Positions 41,744 through 50,869 of a stretch of 64,000 nt of DNA are shown one piece after another. Location of the stretch: NCBI GenBank assembly GCA_000504425.1, contig KI632513.1, forward strand, positions 199,130 to 263,129. The letters are read 5' to 3'. This DNA is from Rhodopseudomonas palustris JSC-3b (lineage in GTDB: Bacteria > Pseudomonadota > Alphaproteobacteria > Rhizobiales > Xanthobacteraceae). A model generated the notes under the pieces. It saw nothing but the letters and a program-made list of their open reading frames with translations, ran no database searches and had not been told where the DNA came from. The translations under genes were made by a program, and so were the position numbers. Every line of letters starts with the position of its first letter. Position 1 is the stretch's first letter.

Positions 41744-43381
41744 TCAGCGCAGCGCCGCGGTCACGAACGGGGTGGTCGGCACCGAGACCACCGCCTCGCC
41801 GGAGAACTGATCGCAGGCCAGGCCGGCATGCGGGTCTTCGGAAAACGCCATCGCCACGGTGGCGGTTGGCTTGCTGAAATACGAGCGCAAAATCGTCATG
41901 TCGGTGTCGCCGAACACAGTCGAGGTCATGCTCGCGGCGCTCGGCGCCAGGATCATGGCGCGCAGCCAGATATCATCATCGCGGCTGGCGGCGGCGAGTC
42001 GCGACGAGGTCGTCACCAGATCGCCATTGGCGCGGCCCGGCTGATTCTTGGCGACGGTGGTCACGCTGCCGGCGGAAGGCGCAGCATGGCGCTGCACGGT
42101 GGCGGCGCGTACCGGGCGCGGGATCGGGGCGCTGGCGGCAACGATCGGCGCGCGCTCGATCGGCGAGGGCGGCGGCGCAAACGCCATCGCCTGCATCGCG
42201 GCGTTGGAGGCGGAAGCGGAAGCGGGGGCGGCGGCGTCGCCAGCCGGCTCGCGGGCCTTGAGGGCGGCAATCTGCGCCGCCGTAGCCTGCTGCGCTTTCG
42301 GCATGTCATCCCAGAAGCCGCGGGCATTGATGATATCGGCCGGAGTTTGCGGCCGGGTCTCGGTGCTGGCGGCGGGTTTGGCGGCGGCCGCGGGCTTGGC
42401 GGGGCGCGCCATCGGCACGGGCACCGCCTGATCGGCGCTGGCCACCTGAATGGCACCTGCCGGCTTCTCGCGCGGCATCGGAATGGTATCGACGATCTTC
42501 AATTCGCCGGGCTTCACGTCGGCGAGTTTGACGTCGGGCTGCTTGCTGGCCAACACCGGCGCCGCTGCGGCGGCTGCGGTTTTGGTTGGCGTCGGCGCCG
42601 CGGCGCCTTCCTCGTCGTCCTCTCCCGATTTGGAATTGAACAGCGAGGTCAGGAAGCCCGACTTGCTGCCGCTGGCGTCCGAAGCGCTGCGCTTTTCGAT
42701 ATCGGCGAGCGCCAGCTGATAACCCTTCAGCGGCGTACCATCGGCCGGCAGATGCACGGTGCGGCCATCGGGGAAGATGCGCGCCAGCTGATCATAGCTC
42801 ATCCGCGGCCAATGCCGGATCCGGCCGGTGTCGAGATGGACGAATGGCGAACCCGAGGTCGGATAGAAGCCGACGCCGCCGCGCTGCAGCCGCAAACCGG
42901 CGGCGCGGATCTGCTCCAGCGGCACGCCCGGAATGAAGAAGTCCATCGCATGGCCGAGCATATGCTGGCTGAAACGCGCCACACCCGAGGAGCGGCGGCG
43001 CAGCATGGCGTTGGTGGCGGGCGAGCGATAGGCGGAAATGATCTGGATCGGCTGCTTGCCGTCGACGTCGCGATAGACCTCCCAGAGGATGTCGAACAGG
43101 CGACGATCCATGGTGGTATGATCTTGGCTTCGCCAATCGCGCAGGAAGTAATTGATCTGCTTCAGCGCGGCTTCATCGTAGCGGCCACTGCGCTTGAAGG
43201 TGACGGTGAGGTCTTCACCCGAATGGGTGTGATGGAAGGAGAGGGTGCGGGTATCGCCGACGGCGGTCGCATCGCGAACCGAGCCGGCGCCAGCTAACAG
43301 CAGTGCCGATGCCAAACCCGCCGTTAGTCCGGCGCGCGTTGACGACAGCAACCTGAGACGGCGTGCGAAACCAGCGAGCAC
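41744..43381 (-). CDS. DUF882 / M15-like peptidoglycan endopeptidase with long C-terminal extension
   Basis: 545-aa exported protein. A signal peptide (AGLTAGLASALLLAGAGSV, about 18-36) precedes a DUF882 (YcbK/MepK-like, peptidase M15 fold) domain to about residue 210: IISAYRSPATNAMLRR, SQHMLGHAMDFFIPG and SPFVHLDTGRIRHWPRM hold the zinc-binding His/Asp/His set. These enzymes cut peptide cross-links in the cell wall. The remaining 330 residues are Ala/Pro/Lys-rich and low complexity, likely a spacer. The start is GTG 43381. It lies beside an L,D-transpeptidase gene, and MepK-type enzymes cleave L,D cross-links. Confidence 0.87.
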   Translation of the reverse strand: MLAGFARRLRLLSSTRAGLTAGLASALLLAGAGSVRDATAVGDTRTLSFHHTHSGEDLTVTFKRSGRYDEAALKQINYFLRDWRSQDHTTMDRRLFDILWEVYRDVDGKQPIQIISAYRSPATNAMLRRRSSGVARFSQHMLGHAMDFFIPGVPLEQIRAAGLRLQRGGVGFYPTSGSPFVHLDTGRIRHWPRMSYDQLARIFPDGRTVHLPADGTPLKGYQLALADIEKRSASDASGSKSGFLTSLFNSKSGEDDEEGAAAPTPTKTAAAAAAPVLASKQPDVKLADVKPGELKIVDTIPMPREKPAGAIQVASADQAVPVPMARPAKPAAAAKPAASTETRPQTPADIINARGFWDDMPKAQQATAAQIAALKAREPAGDAAAPASASASNAAMQAMAFAPPPSPIERAPIVAASAPIPRPVRAATVQRHAAPSAGSVTTVAKNQPGRANGDLVTTSSRLAAASRDDDIWLRAMILAPSAASMTSTVFGDTDMTILRSYFSKPTATVAMAFSEDPHAGLACDQFSGEAVVSVPTTPFVTAALR

Positions 43382-43659
43382 GTATCACCCACCCCAATGA
43401 GACCCATTCCGGAAATCCTGTCCGCCCAATACCCCGTCGCGGTCAAACAGGATGAACGTAGTCTTAAACCGGGAGGGTTAATTGAGATTTACGCCCCACG
43501 CTCCCGGCGGCTGTGGAAAATAGCGCGCCGAACATGGCGAAATATAGCCCATTGATTAAATCACGATGGACAATGGTTAATAACAGCGGCTCAGACCAAG
43601 CTGAGCCACTGATTTAACTGCCAAATTTTGGTTAACAGCAAAGCTGTCCCAAAGCCCTG

Positions 43660-45771
43660 CTAGCGCGCGAACACGTTGCGTGGTGGGCGCTGAGTGGGGC
43701 CAGGATGTGGCGGCAGGCCAAAAAGTCGTTCAAAAAACGAGAAGCCGCTCGCCCCGGCAGCCGGGCCATTGTCGTTGAACGCCACCCCTTGCGGGATGTC
43801 GGCGCGCGGCCGCGAGTAGCTCGGCTGGGCGTGGGCGACAATGCTTTCCAAATCCTTACCGCGGCTATCGCGCATCAGCGAGATCATCACCGCGTCGCGG
43901 CCATAGATGTCCTTGCGGAATTGCAGCTTGCCGGCGTCATCAACGAAGGCGGTCTGGTAGGTGATGTTGACCGGGATCGGCGTCGGGAATTTCAGATCGA
44001 TCTCGCTGCGGCCATACATGCCGCGAATGCGCTCGGCGGTGTAGCGCTCATTCGGCATGGTGATGTTGAGCAGCGTCGCGGCGTACTGATCGGGATTTTG
44101 CACGCGCATACAGCCATGGCTGAACGCACGCTCCTCGCGCGCGAACAGATGCTTGTCCGGCGTGTCGTGCTGATACACCAAAAACTTGTTCGGGAAGTTG
44201 AAGCGAATCCGGCCGAGCGCGTTGCCTTCACCGGGCGGCTGCGAAATGTGGATCGAGCCGTCGCGATTGCGCTCCAGCCGCAGCCCCATCCGTTGCAGCA
44301 CGGTCGGGTCCTGTTGCAGCGCCGGCAGATACTCATTGTAGATGATCGACGGCGGCACATTCCAGGTCGGGTTGACCGTGATGTACTTCATCGTCTCGGT
44401 CAGCATCGGGGTGGCGTGCTTGCCGGGCTTGCCGGTGACGACGCGCGTGGTCCAGACCTGGGCGTCGTTCTGCATCACCTTCAAGGTGAAGTCAGGAATG
44501 TTGAGGATCACATAAGCATTGCCGAGCGATGGCACGCCGAGCTGGCGCGGCAGCCAGCGCAGCCGCTCCATATTGACCAGCACGATGTCGATCTGGCGGT
44601 CGCGCTTCGGGCTGTTCAGCGCCTTGACGGTGCGCTCGTCGAGCACGCCGGTTTCGGGCAGATCGACGCTGTCCTGGAATTTGCGGACCGCGGCCGCCAC
44701 CTTGGCGTCATAGCGGGTGCTGTCGGCGTTTTCGGTGATGCCGAGCCGGGCGCGCAGTTGCGGCACGCGCGGATCATCCATCTCCACCGCCGGCTTCTTC
44801 TTGCGCTCCGGCACATATTTCAGCGCCGGCCCATCGGCGATGGTGATGGCGCTGCCGCTGCTTTCGCCGCGCAGTTCGGCGAGCTTGGCCTTGAGGTCGC
44901 GGTACAGCTTGAGCGGCGGATTGTAGCTCGCCAGCGCGGCCGACGGATCGCTGGCGGTGGTGACGTTCGCGAGCACCTGCGCCGGATCGATCGGATGCTC
45001 CGGATAGAGGATGTCGGCGCTGACCTGCGAGAAATGCATCCGCCCGCTCTGGGCATGACGGGCATAATCCAGCATCGACGCGGTCAGCTTCAGCTCGGCT
45101 TCCGCGAGCGCAGCAGGGGTGGTGGCCGCGGCGAAATCCGGCACCGGATAATCGGTGGGCGACAGACCTTCGGCGGCGGCATCCTTCAGTCGGGCGGTCA
45201 CGCTCTTGGCGAGCGGGGTCGCGGCGCCCGCGCTGGTCCACAGCGGCGCGTAATCGCGCGCGGCATAAAACTTCTCGACCGCGGCACGCTCGGCCTTGCG
45301 GTCAAGCAGCTTGGCGGCCTTGCCAGCAAGCAGATCGCGCAGTTGTTCGGCGACCGGCTGATCGGCTGCGGGGATGGTGATCGCCACATGCGCCGGCTTC
45401 TCGCCTGATTCCTTGGCCGACTCCTTGACCGCTTCCTTGCTCGTGTCTTTGGCGGCTTCGGCGCTGGGCTGCTTGGAATCGTCCTTCACGGCGGCAGGGG
45501 CCGCAGCGGTGGTTTCGGGAGCCGGGGGCGTGGCCGGCGCGGCGGCCACAGCCGGTGCGGGCGCGGTCTCGGTCTTCAGATCGGCAATCGAAGGCGGGGG
45601 CAGATCAACCGGCTCGGGCACCGGCACGGCGGCGTCGATGGCAAGGTCCTCTGCCGTGCGCGTCGCAGCCGACTGGCCGAGGGCTGAAGTTGCCGAGAGC
45701 GCCACAAAGCTCGCCGCAACCGCGATCAGAACGCGGTCGAAACCGCGGCGGCCGTGAGAGGTATCTCGCAT
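43660..45771 (-). CDS. L,D-transpeptidase (YcbB/LdtD-like)
   Basis: 703-aa exported enzyme. Signal peptide RVLIAVAASFVALSATSALG, then an Ala/Pro/Lys-rich linker to about residue 130. A YcbB-type scaffold domain follows (FYAARDYAPLWTSAG), then a peptidoglycan-binding repeat (VAAAVRKFQDSVDLPETGVL) and the YkuD catalytic domain with FSHGCMRVQNP. It makes 3-3 cross-links in peptidoglycan or attaches proteins. ATG 45771 has AAGGGG upstream at good spacing. It is transcribed in the same direction as the DUF882 gene, 278 bases away. Confidence 0.92.
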   Translation of the reverse strand: MRDTSHGRRGFDRVLIAVAASFVALSATSALGQSAATRTAEDLAIDAAVPVPEPVDLPPPSIADLKTETAPAPAVAAAPATPPAPETTAAAPAAVKDDSKQPSAEAAKDTSKEAVKESAKESGEKPAHVAITIPAADQPVAEQLRDLLAGKAAKLLDRKAERAAVEKFYAARDYAPLWTSAGAATPLAKSVTARLKDAAAEGLSPTDYPVPDFAAATTPAALAEAELKLTASMLDYARHAQSGRMHFSQVSADILYPEHPIDPAQVLANVTTASDPSAALASYNPPLKLYRDLKAKLAELRGESSGSAITIADGPALKYVPERKKKPAVEMDDPRVPQLRARLGITENADSTRYDAKVAAAVRKFQDSVDLPETGVLDERTVKALNSPKRDRQIDIVLVNMERLRWLPRQLGVPSLGNAYVILNIPDFTLKVMQNDAQVWTTRVVTGKPGKHATPMLTETMKYITVNPTWNVPPSIIYNEYLPALQQDPTVLQRMGLRLERNRDGSIHISQPPGEGNALGRIRFNFPNKFLVYQHDTPDKHLFAREERAFSHGCMRVQNPDQYAATLLNITMPNERYTAERIRGMYGRSEIDLKFPTPIPVNITYQTAFVDDAGKLQFRKDIYGRDAVMISLMRDSRGKDLESIVAHAQPSYSRPRADIPQGVAFNDNGPAAGASGFSFFERLFGLPPHPGPTQRPPRNVFAR

Positions 45772-46085
45772 TTCGCACCCCTTGATGGACTGTCGCCGGG
45801 AGCGGCCGTCATGACGTCCGTCTTTCAACGTCACGTCTGACCTTTGTCACGGCGATGAGCCGCCGCGACAGCGCCCGATTCGATCGAGTCTCGACTCGTT
45901 ATCATTAACATGCAGCCCAGCAGACGACAGGGGCTGCTCACGACAAACTGACCGCGAGGGTCTGTAATGCACAGGACGCCTCGGCCGCTTTTGCCATTCA
46001 TGCCGCGATTTGTCTGTCACCGTGCGGCAACGGTTCAAGGGTTCCTCAGGGCAGGGGGCAAGCCCCGCGGAACCCGCTGCACCGA
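45772..46085. other. Gene-free stretch
   Basis: 314 bases between the L,D-transpeptidase and the sigma-54 activator. Near 46033-46075 there is an inverted repeat GGGTTCC...GGAACCC enclosing GCAGGGGGCAAGCCCCGC, possibly a weak terminator of the activator gene. Nothing else is recognisable. Confidence 0.5.
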
Positions 46086-47573
46086 TTACGGGTGCGACTG
46101 CCGATCGGTGTCGGGGAGCAGGTCGTCGAGCTTGCGATACAGTGTAGAGCGGCCGATCTTCAACCGCCGCGCCACTTCCGACATCTGGCCGCGATAATGC
46201 GCAATCGCGAAGCGGATGATGTCGCCTTCCAGTTCGGCCAGCGGCCGGACCTCGCCCTCGGCCGTCAACAGCGGCAGGCTGCCCAGCGCCGGCAGCGGCG
46301 CAATCGGAATATCGGCTTCGACGATGCTCGGCGCGATGGTGGAGACGCCGGGCTCGATCAACAGCGGTTCGCTGGGCAACTCCAGCCGGCTGTTCTGGGC
46401 GGCGGTCAGCGGGAAGTCGGCGACGTCGAGCTGCTGCGCATCGCTCATCACCACCGCGCGGTATACGGCGTTTTCAAGCTGGCGGACATTGCCCGGCCAA
46501 TCGAACTGCACCAGACGCGCCATCGCCTCGGCGCTGACCCCGGTGATGACGCGGTTTTCCTCGGCACAGAACCGCGCCAGGAAATGCCGCACCAGATGCG
46601 GGATGTCTTCGCGCCGCGTGCGCAGCGGCGGCACGGTCAGCGGCAGCACATGCAGCCGATAAAACAGGTCTTCGCGGAATTGCCCGGCTTTGACGCGGTC
46701 GAGCAGCCCGCGATTGCTGGCGGAGATGATGCGGACATCGACTTTGACCGGCTTGCGGCCGCCGACCGCTTCAACCGTGCCTTCCTGCACCGCGCGCAGC
46801 AGCTTGACCTGGGCATTGAGCGGCAGCTCGCTGATTTCGTCGAGAAACAGCGTGCCGCCGGAGGCTTCGATGAATTTGCCGGTGTGGCGCTCGGTGGCGC
46901 CGGTGAACGCGCCTTTCTCGTGGCCGAACAGGATCGATTCCACCAGATTGTCGGGGATCGCGCCGCAGTTCACCGCCACGAACGGCTTGCTGCTGCGATC
47001 GCTCGAACCGTGAATGGCGCGCGCGATCAGCTCTTTGCCGACGCCGGATTCGCCTTCGATCTGAACGGGAATGCTGGAAGTGGCCGCGCGCTTGGCGATC
47101 TGCAGCACCCTCGCCATCGCCTCGCTGCGCGTCACCAGATCGGCGAAGGTCAGCCGGCCTTCGCGGCTGTGGCGGATGCGCTGCAATTCGCCCTTGAGCG
47201 CGCTGGCGTTGAGCGCATTGCGCAGCGACACTTGCAGTCGCTCGACGCCGACCGGCTTGACCACGAAATCCTGGGCGCCGGCGCGCATCGCCGACACCAC
47301 ATTGTCGATGCCGCCATGAGCGGTCTGCACGATCACCGGGATCGACAGCCCCATTTCGCGCATGGCGCTGAGCACGCCCATGCCGTCGAGGCCAGGCATC
47401 ACCAGATCGAGCACCACCACATCAATCGCCGGTTCGTCGCCGGCCGTCAGCCGTGCAATGGCAGCATCGCCGCTGTCGACCGTGACGGCTTCGTAGCCGC
47501 AACGCTGCACCATGTTCTCAACGAGGCGGCGTTGCACAGGATCGTCATCGGCGATCAGAATTCTCTCGACCAT
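46086..47573 (-). CDS. Sigma-54-dependent response regulator (NtrC family)
   Basis: 495-aa regulator with three domains. The receiver (1-120) has LIADDDP, phosphoacceptor Asp in VVLDLVMPG and Lys in FVVKPVG. The AAA+ domain (about 150-385) has Walker A GESGVGKE, the sigma-54 contact loop GAFTGA, and Walker B GGTLFLDEI. The C-terminal Fis-type helix-turn-helix is SEVARRLKIGRSTLYRKLDD. It activates RpoN-dependent promoters when phosphorylated. No kinase is adjacent, so its signal is unknown. Confidence 0.93.
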   Translation of the reverse strand: MVERILIADDDPVQRRLVENMVQRCGYEAVTVDSGDAAIARLTAGDEPAIDVVVLDLVMPGLDGMGVLSAMREMGLSIPVIVQTAHGGIDNVVSAMRAGAQDFVVKPVGVERLQVSLRNALNASALKGELQRIRHSREGRLTFADLVTRSEAMARVLQIAKRAATSSIPVQIEGESGVGKELIARAIHGSSDRSSKPFVAVNCGAIPDNLVESILFGHEKGAFTGATERHTGKFIEASGGTLFLDEISELPLNAQVKLLRAVQEGTVEAVGGRKPVKVDVRIISASNRGLLDRVKAGQFREDLFYRLHVLPLTVPPLRTRREDIPHLVRHFLARFCAEENRVITGVSAEAMARLVQFDWPGNVRQLENAVYRAVVMSDAQQLDVADFPLTAAQNSRLELPSEPLLIEPGVSTIAPSIVEADIPIAPLPALGSLPLLTAEGEVRPLAELEGDIIRFAIAHYRGQMSEVARRLKIGRSTLYRKLDDLLPDTDRQSHP

Positions 47574-47635
47574 GGGTACTCCAAAACGGGCATTGTCCCG
47601 ATTTGGGCCACCATGGCCGCGGAAGCGTTAACGCT

Positions 47636-48325
47636 TCATGAAAACGGCATATAGCCGCTGAGATGAGGCCAGACCTCGAGCGCGCCGCGGTAGCACATGT
47701 CGAGCGCGACATAGAGGATGATCACAAAGCCCACATAGGCGATCCAGCGATGCTTCTGCAGCAAGCGCGCGATGAAGCTCGCAGCAACGCCCATCAGGGC
47801 GATCGACAGCGCGAGACCGAAGATCAGAATGATGGGATGTTCGCGCGCCGCGCCGGCGACGGCGAGCACGTTGTCGAGCGACATCGAGATGTCGGCAATG
47901 GTGATCTGCCAGACCGCCTGACCCAGCGTCTTGCGCGGCGGCGTCGACTCCGGCGGATCGTTGGATTCGTCGTCGTCGAGCAGGTTCTCGGCGTCTTGGA
48001 TCTCTTGGTGCGGCGTGCGCAGCTCGCGCCACATCTTCCAACACACCCAGAGCAGCAGCACGCCGCCGGCCAGCAACAGGCCGATGATCTGCAACAACTG
48101 CACGGTGACGCTGGCAAAGGCGATACGCAGCACGGTGGCGGCGATGATACCGATCAGGATCGCGCGGCCGCGTTGCTCCTTGGGCAGGCCTGCCGCAGCA
48201 AGGCCGATCACGATGGCGTTGTCACCGGCCAGAACCAGGTCGATCATCACAACCTGGAGGAAGGCGGATAGAGCTTCCGTGCTCATCAGAGCCGCAAATG
48301 CTTCGGGCGTCAGAAGGTCGGTCAT
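47636..48325 (-). CDS. TerC-family integral membrane protein
   Basis: 229-aa protein with about seven membrane segments: VVMIDLVLAGDNAIVIGLAA carries the acidic motif, repeated in ITIADISMSLDNVLAVAGAA. These two Asp-Asn motifs are the family hallmark. TerC/YkoY proteins export Mn2+ or support metal insertion during secretion. ATG 48325 follows GAGAGG by 4 bases; the frame upstream lacks a ribosome binding site. A consensus sigma70 promoter lies about 85 bases upstream. Confidence 0.92.
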   Translation of the reverse strand: MTDLLTPEAFAALMSTEALSAFLQVVMIDLVLAGDNAIVIGLAAAGLPKEQRGRAILIGIIAATVLRIAFASVTVQLLQIIGLLLAGGVLLLWVCWKMWRELRTPHQEIQDAENLLDDDESNDPPESTPPRKTLGQAVWQITIADISMSLDNVLAVAGAAREHPIILIFGLALSIALMGVAASFIARLLQKHRWIAYVGFVIILYVALDMCYRGALEVWPHLSGYMPFS

Positions 48326-48408
48326 CGGGCCTCTCCATGCGACGTCCAGTCCGACATCACAGCTCACTTGAACTGCCAGAGGGGCCCGGTCCTGAACGTG
48401 GTGTTCCT

Positions 48409-48436
48409 GAATTAAACCTCACCGAAAAGCTGTCAA
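48409..48436 (-). promoter_or_regulatory. Sigma70-type promoter of the terC-like gene
   Basis: Minus strand TTGACA (48436-48431), 16-bp spacer, TAATTC (48414-48409). The leader of about 75 nt was examined for a yybP-ykoY manganese riboswitch, which often precedes terC, but its conserved loops were not found. Confidence 0.65.
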
Positions 48437-48591
48437 GTCCCGTATCGCCGCATCCTTGGCCATCTCCCGCATGTGTCAATTGTTTGACAGCGCGCGCGGC
48501 CCCGGGGCGGCTTCGCGCCGGAGTGACTTCCCTTCGACCGCTTCGGATTGTAGCGTTTACGCAATCTGTGCAGCGATAGCCGAATGAGGCC

Positions 48592-50526
48592 ATGACCAAA
48601 ACCGCAAGCGCGAAATCCGCCAAATCATCCCGCAAAGTCACCGCCAAGAAGGCGTCCGCATCGCCGGCGCGCAAGGCAGTCACCAAGGCGAAAGCCAAAG
48701 CCGTGACCAAGAGCAAGGCGAACGGGCCGGGCAAGAGCGCGGCCAAAACCGCGGCAAAATTGCCGGAGTGGAATCTCGCCGATCTCTATCAGTCGATCGA
48801 TGCGCCGGAGATCGCGCGCGACCTGGCGCAGATCGAAGCCGACTGCATCGCCTTCGAGCAGGATTTTAAGGGCAAGCTCGCCGAGGAAACCGCCAAGGAC
48901 GGCGGCGGTGCGTGGCTGGCGGCCGCGGTACGCCGCTATGAGGCGATCGATGATCTCGCTGGGCGGCTCGCGTCCTTTGCCGGGCTGGCGCATGCCGGCG
49001 ACAGCGTCGATCCGGCGATTACCAAATTCTATGGCGACGTGTCCGAACGGTTGACCGCGGCCTCGTTGCATCTGTTGTTCTTCACGCTCGAGCTGAACCG
49101 CATCGATGACGCGGTGATCGAGCGCGCGATGCAGACCCCGGAGCTTGGCCATTACCGGCCCTGGATCGAGGACAGCCGCAAGGACAAACCCTATCAGCTC
49201 GAAGACCGGGTCGAGCAGCTATTCCATGAAAAGTCGCAGACCGGCTATTCGGCCTTCAACCGGCTGTTCGATCAGACCATCGCCGGGCTGCGTTTCAAGG
49301 TCGGCGGCAAGGAGCTGGCGATCGAGCCGACGCTCAATCTGTTGCAGGACCGCGAACCTGCCAAGCGCAAGGCGGCGGGGCAGGCGCTGGCCAAAACCTT
49401 CAAGGCCAATGAGCGCACCTTTGCGCTGATCACAAATACGCTGGCCAAGGACAAGGAGATTTCCGACCGCTGGCGCGGCTTTGAAGACATCGCCGACTCC
49501 CGCCATCTGTCCAATCGGGTCGAGCGCGAGGTGGTCGATGCGCTGGTGGCTTCGGTACGCGCCGCCTATCCGCGGCTGTCGCATCGCTACTACGCGCTGA
49601 AAGCTCGCTGGTTCGGCAAGAGCAAGCTGCCGCATTGGGATCGCAACGCGCCGCTGCCATTCGCCGCCAAGGGCGCGATCGCCTGGAGCGATGCGCAGGA
49701 CATGGTGCTGCAAGCCTATGATGCGTTTTCGCCGGAGATGGCCAGCATCGCCAAGCGCTTCTTCACCGATCGCTGGATCGATGCGCCGGTGCGGCCGGGC
49801 AAGGCGCCCGGCGCGTTCTCGCATCCGACCACGCCCTCGGCGCATCCCTATGTGCTGATGAATTATCAGGGCAAGCCGCGCGACGTGATGACGCTCGCTC
49901 ACGAGCTTGGCCATGGCGTGCATCAGGTGCTGGCGGCGCGCAACGGCGCGCTGATGGCGCCGACCCCGCTGACGTTGGCCGAGACCGCGAGCGTGTTCGG
50001 CGAAATGCTGACCTTCAAGCGGCTATTGGCGCAGACCAAGAGCGCCAAGCAGCGCCAGGCGCTGCTCGCCGGCAAGGTCGAGGACATGATCAACACGGTG
50101 GTGCGGCAGATCGCGTTCTACAGTTTTGAACGCGCGATCCACAGCGAGCGCCGCCAAGGCGAACTGACCGCGGAGCGGATCGGGCAGATCTGGTTGTCGG
50201 TGCAGGGCGAGAGCCTCGGGCCGGCGATCGAGATCAAGCCGGGCTACGAGACGTTCTGGATGTATATCCCGCACTTCATCCATTCGCCGTTCTACGTCTA
50301 TGCCTATGCGTTCGGCGACTGCCTGGTGAACTCGCTCTACGCCGTTTACGAAAACGCCCAGGAAGGCTTCGCCGAGCGTTATCTGGCGATGCTGGCCGCT
50401 GGCGGCACCAAGCATTACTCGGAGCTGCTGGCCCCGTTCGGGCTCGACGCTCGCGACCCGAAATTCTGGGACGGCGGGTTGTCGGTGATCGCCGGGCTGA
50501 TCGATGAGCTGGAGGCGATGGGGTAG
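48592..50526 (+). CDS. pepF: M3-family oligoendopeptidase F with histone-like N-terminal tail
   Basis: 644-aa zinc metallopeptidase. The catalytic motif HELGH (437-441) and the downstream LAETASVFGE give the zinc ligands; GYETFWMYIPHFIHSPFYVY is typical of PepF near the C-terminus. It trims oligopeptides in the cytoplasm. The first 55 residues (SAKSAKSSRKVTAKKASASP, then KAVTKAKAKAVTK and on) are a Lys/Ala/Ser tail absent from ordinary PepF and very like histone H1 tails. The family-like sequence starts near residue 57 (LPEWNLADLYQ), and no other start is needed, so the tail is probably translated. Confidence 0.93.
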   Translation: MTKTASAKSAKSSRKVTAKKASASPARKAVTKAKAKAVTKSKANGPGKSAAKTAAKLPEWNLADLYQSIDAPEIARDLAQIEADCIAFEQDFKGKLAEETAKDGGGAWLAAAVRRYEAIDDLAGRLASFAGLAHAGDSVDPAITKFYGDVSERLTAASLHLLFFTLELNRIDDAVIERAMQTPELGHYRPWIEDSRKDKPYQLEDRVEQLFHEKSQTGYSAFNRLFDQTIAGLRFKVGGKELAIEPTLNLLQDREPAKRKAAGQALAKTFKANERTFALITNTLAKDKEISDRWRGFEDIADSRHLSNRVEREVVDALVASVRAAYPRLSHRYYALKARWFGKSKLPHWDRNAPLPFAAKGAIAWSDAQDMVLQAYDAFSPEMASIAKRFFTDRWIDAPVRPGKAPGAFSHPTTPSAHPYVLMNYQGKPRDVMTLAHELGHGVHQVLAARNGALMAPTPLTLAETASVFGEMLTFKRLLAQTKSAKQRQALLAGKVEDMINTVVRQIAFYSFERAIHSERRQGELTAERIGQIWLSVQGESLGPAIEIKPGYETFWMYIPHFIHSPFYVYAYAFGDCLVNSLYAVYENAQEGFAERYLAMLAAGGTKHYSELLAPFGLDARDPKFWDGGLSVIAGLIDELEAMG

Positions 50527-50537
50527 GGTGGCATCCA

Positions 50538-50580
50538 CGTTGTACATTCTGTACAACAATGTTATACAGAATGTACAACG
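50538..50580. promoter_or_regulatory. 43-bp double palindromic operator before the AbrB/Doc genes
   Basis: Two 19-bp palindromes, GTTGTAC-N5-GTACAAC (50539-50557) and GTTATAC-N5-GTACAAC (50561-50579), have centres 22 bp apart. Together they form a near-perfect large palindrome with 16-bp arms. This fits two AbrB-type dimers bound on one DNA face, as in autoregulated toxin-antitoxin operons. Confidence 0.75.
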
Positions 50581-50644
50581 GCCCGGGCGAAACGGGGGCG
50601 AACCGTCGCGTGCTGATGTGCGGCGTTAGAGGGAGTGTTCGCTC

Positions 50645-50869
50645 ATGACGCTTGAAATCAAGAAGATCGGAAACTCGGTTGGGGTGATCCTGCCGAAGGA
50701 ACTGCTGGCGCGCTTCAACTTGAAGGAGGGCGACAAGCTGTTCCCGGTCGAGCAGCCCGATGGCGGATTATTGCTCACGCCCCACGATCCGGAGTTCGAG
50801 AAGGCGATGAAGGTCGCTCGGCAGGGGATGAAGCGTTACCACAACGCGCTGGCCGCGCTGGCCAAGTGA
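50645..50869 (+). CDS. AbrB/MazE-type antitoxin
   Basis: 74-aa protein. The swapped-hairpin AbrB DNA-binding fold covers about residues 1-46 (LEIKKIGNSVGVILPKELLA, FNLKEGDKLFPVEQPDGGLL); the C-terminal tail (KVARQGMKRYHNALAALAK) would cover the toxin. It overlaps the Doc gene by four bases (GTGA). It likely neutralises Doc and represses its own operon through the upstream palindromes. Confidence 0.92.
   Translation: MTLEIKKIGNSVGVILPKELLARFNLKEGDKLFPVEQPDGGLLLTPHDPEFEKAMKVARQGMKRYHNALAALAK

Noticed and set aside
46092-47654. A 520-codon open frame on the plus strand
   Set aside because: It is antisense to the sigma-54 activator, which has all expected motifs.
48326-48408. yybP-ykoY manganese riboswitch before the terC-like gene
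   Set aside because: The leader is only about 75 nt and the conserved loop sequences of that riboswitch were not found.
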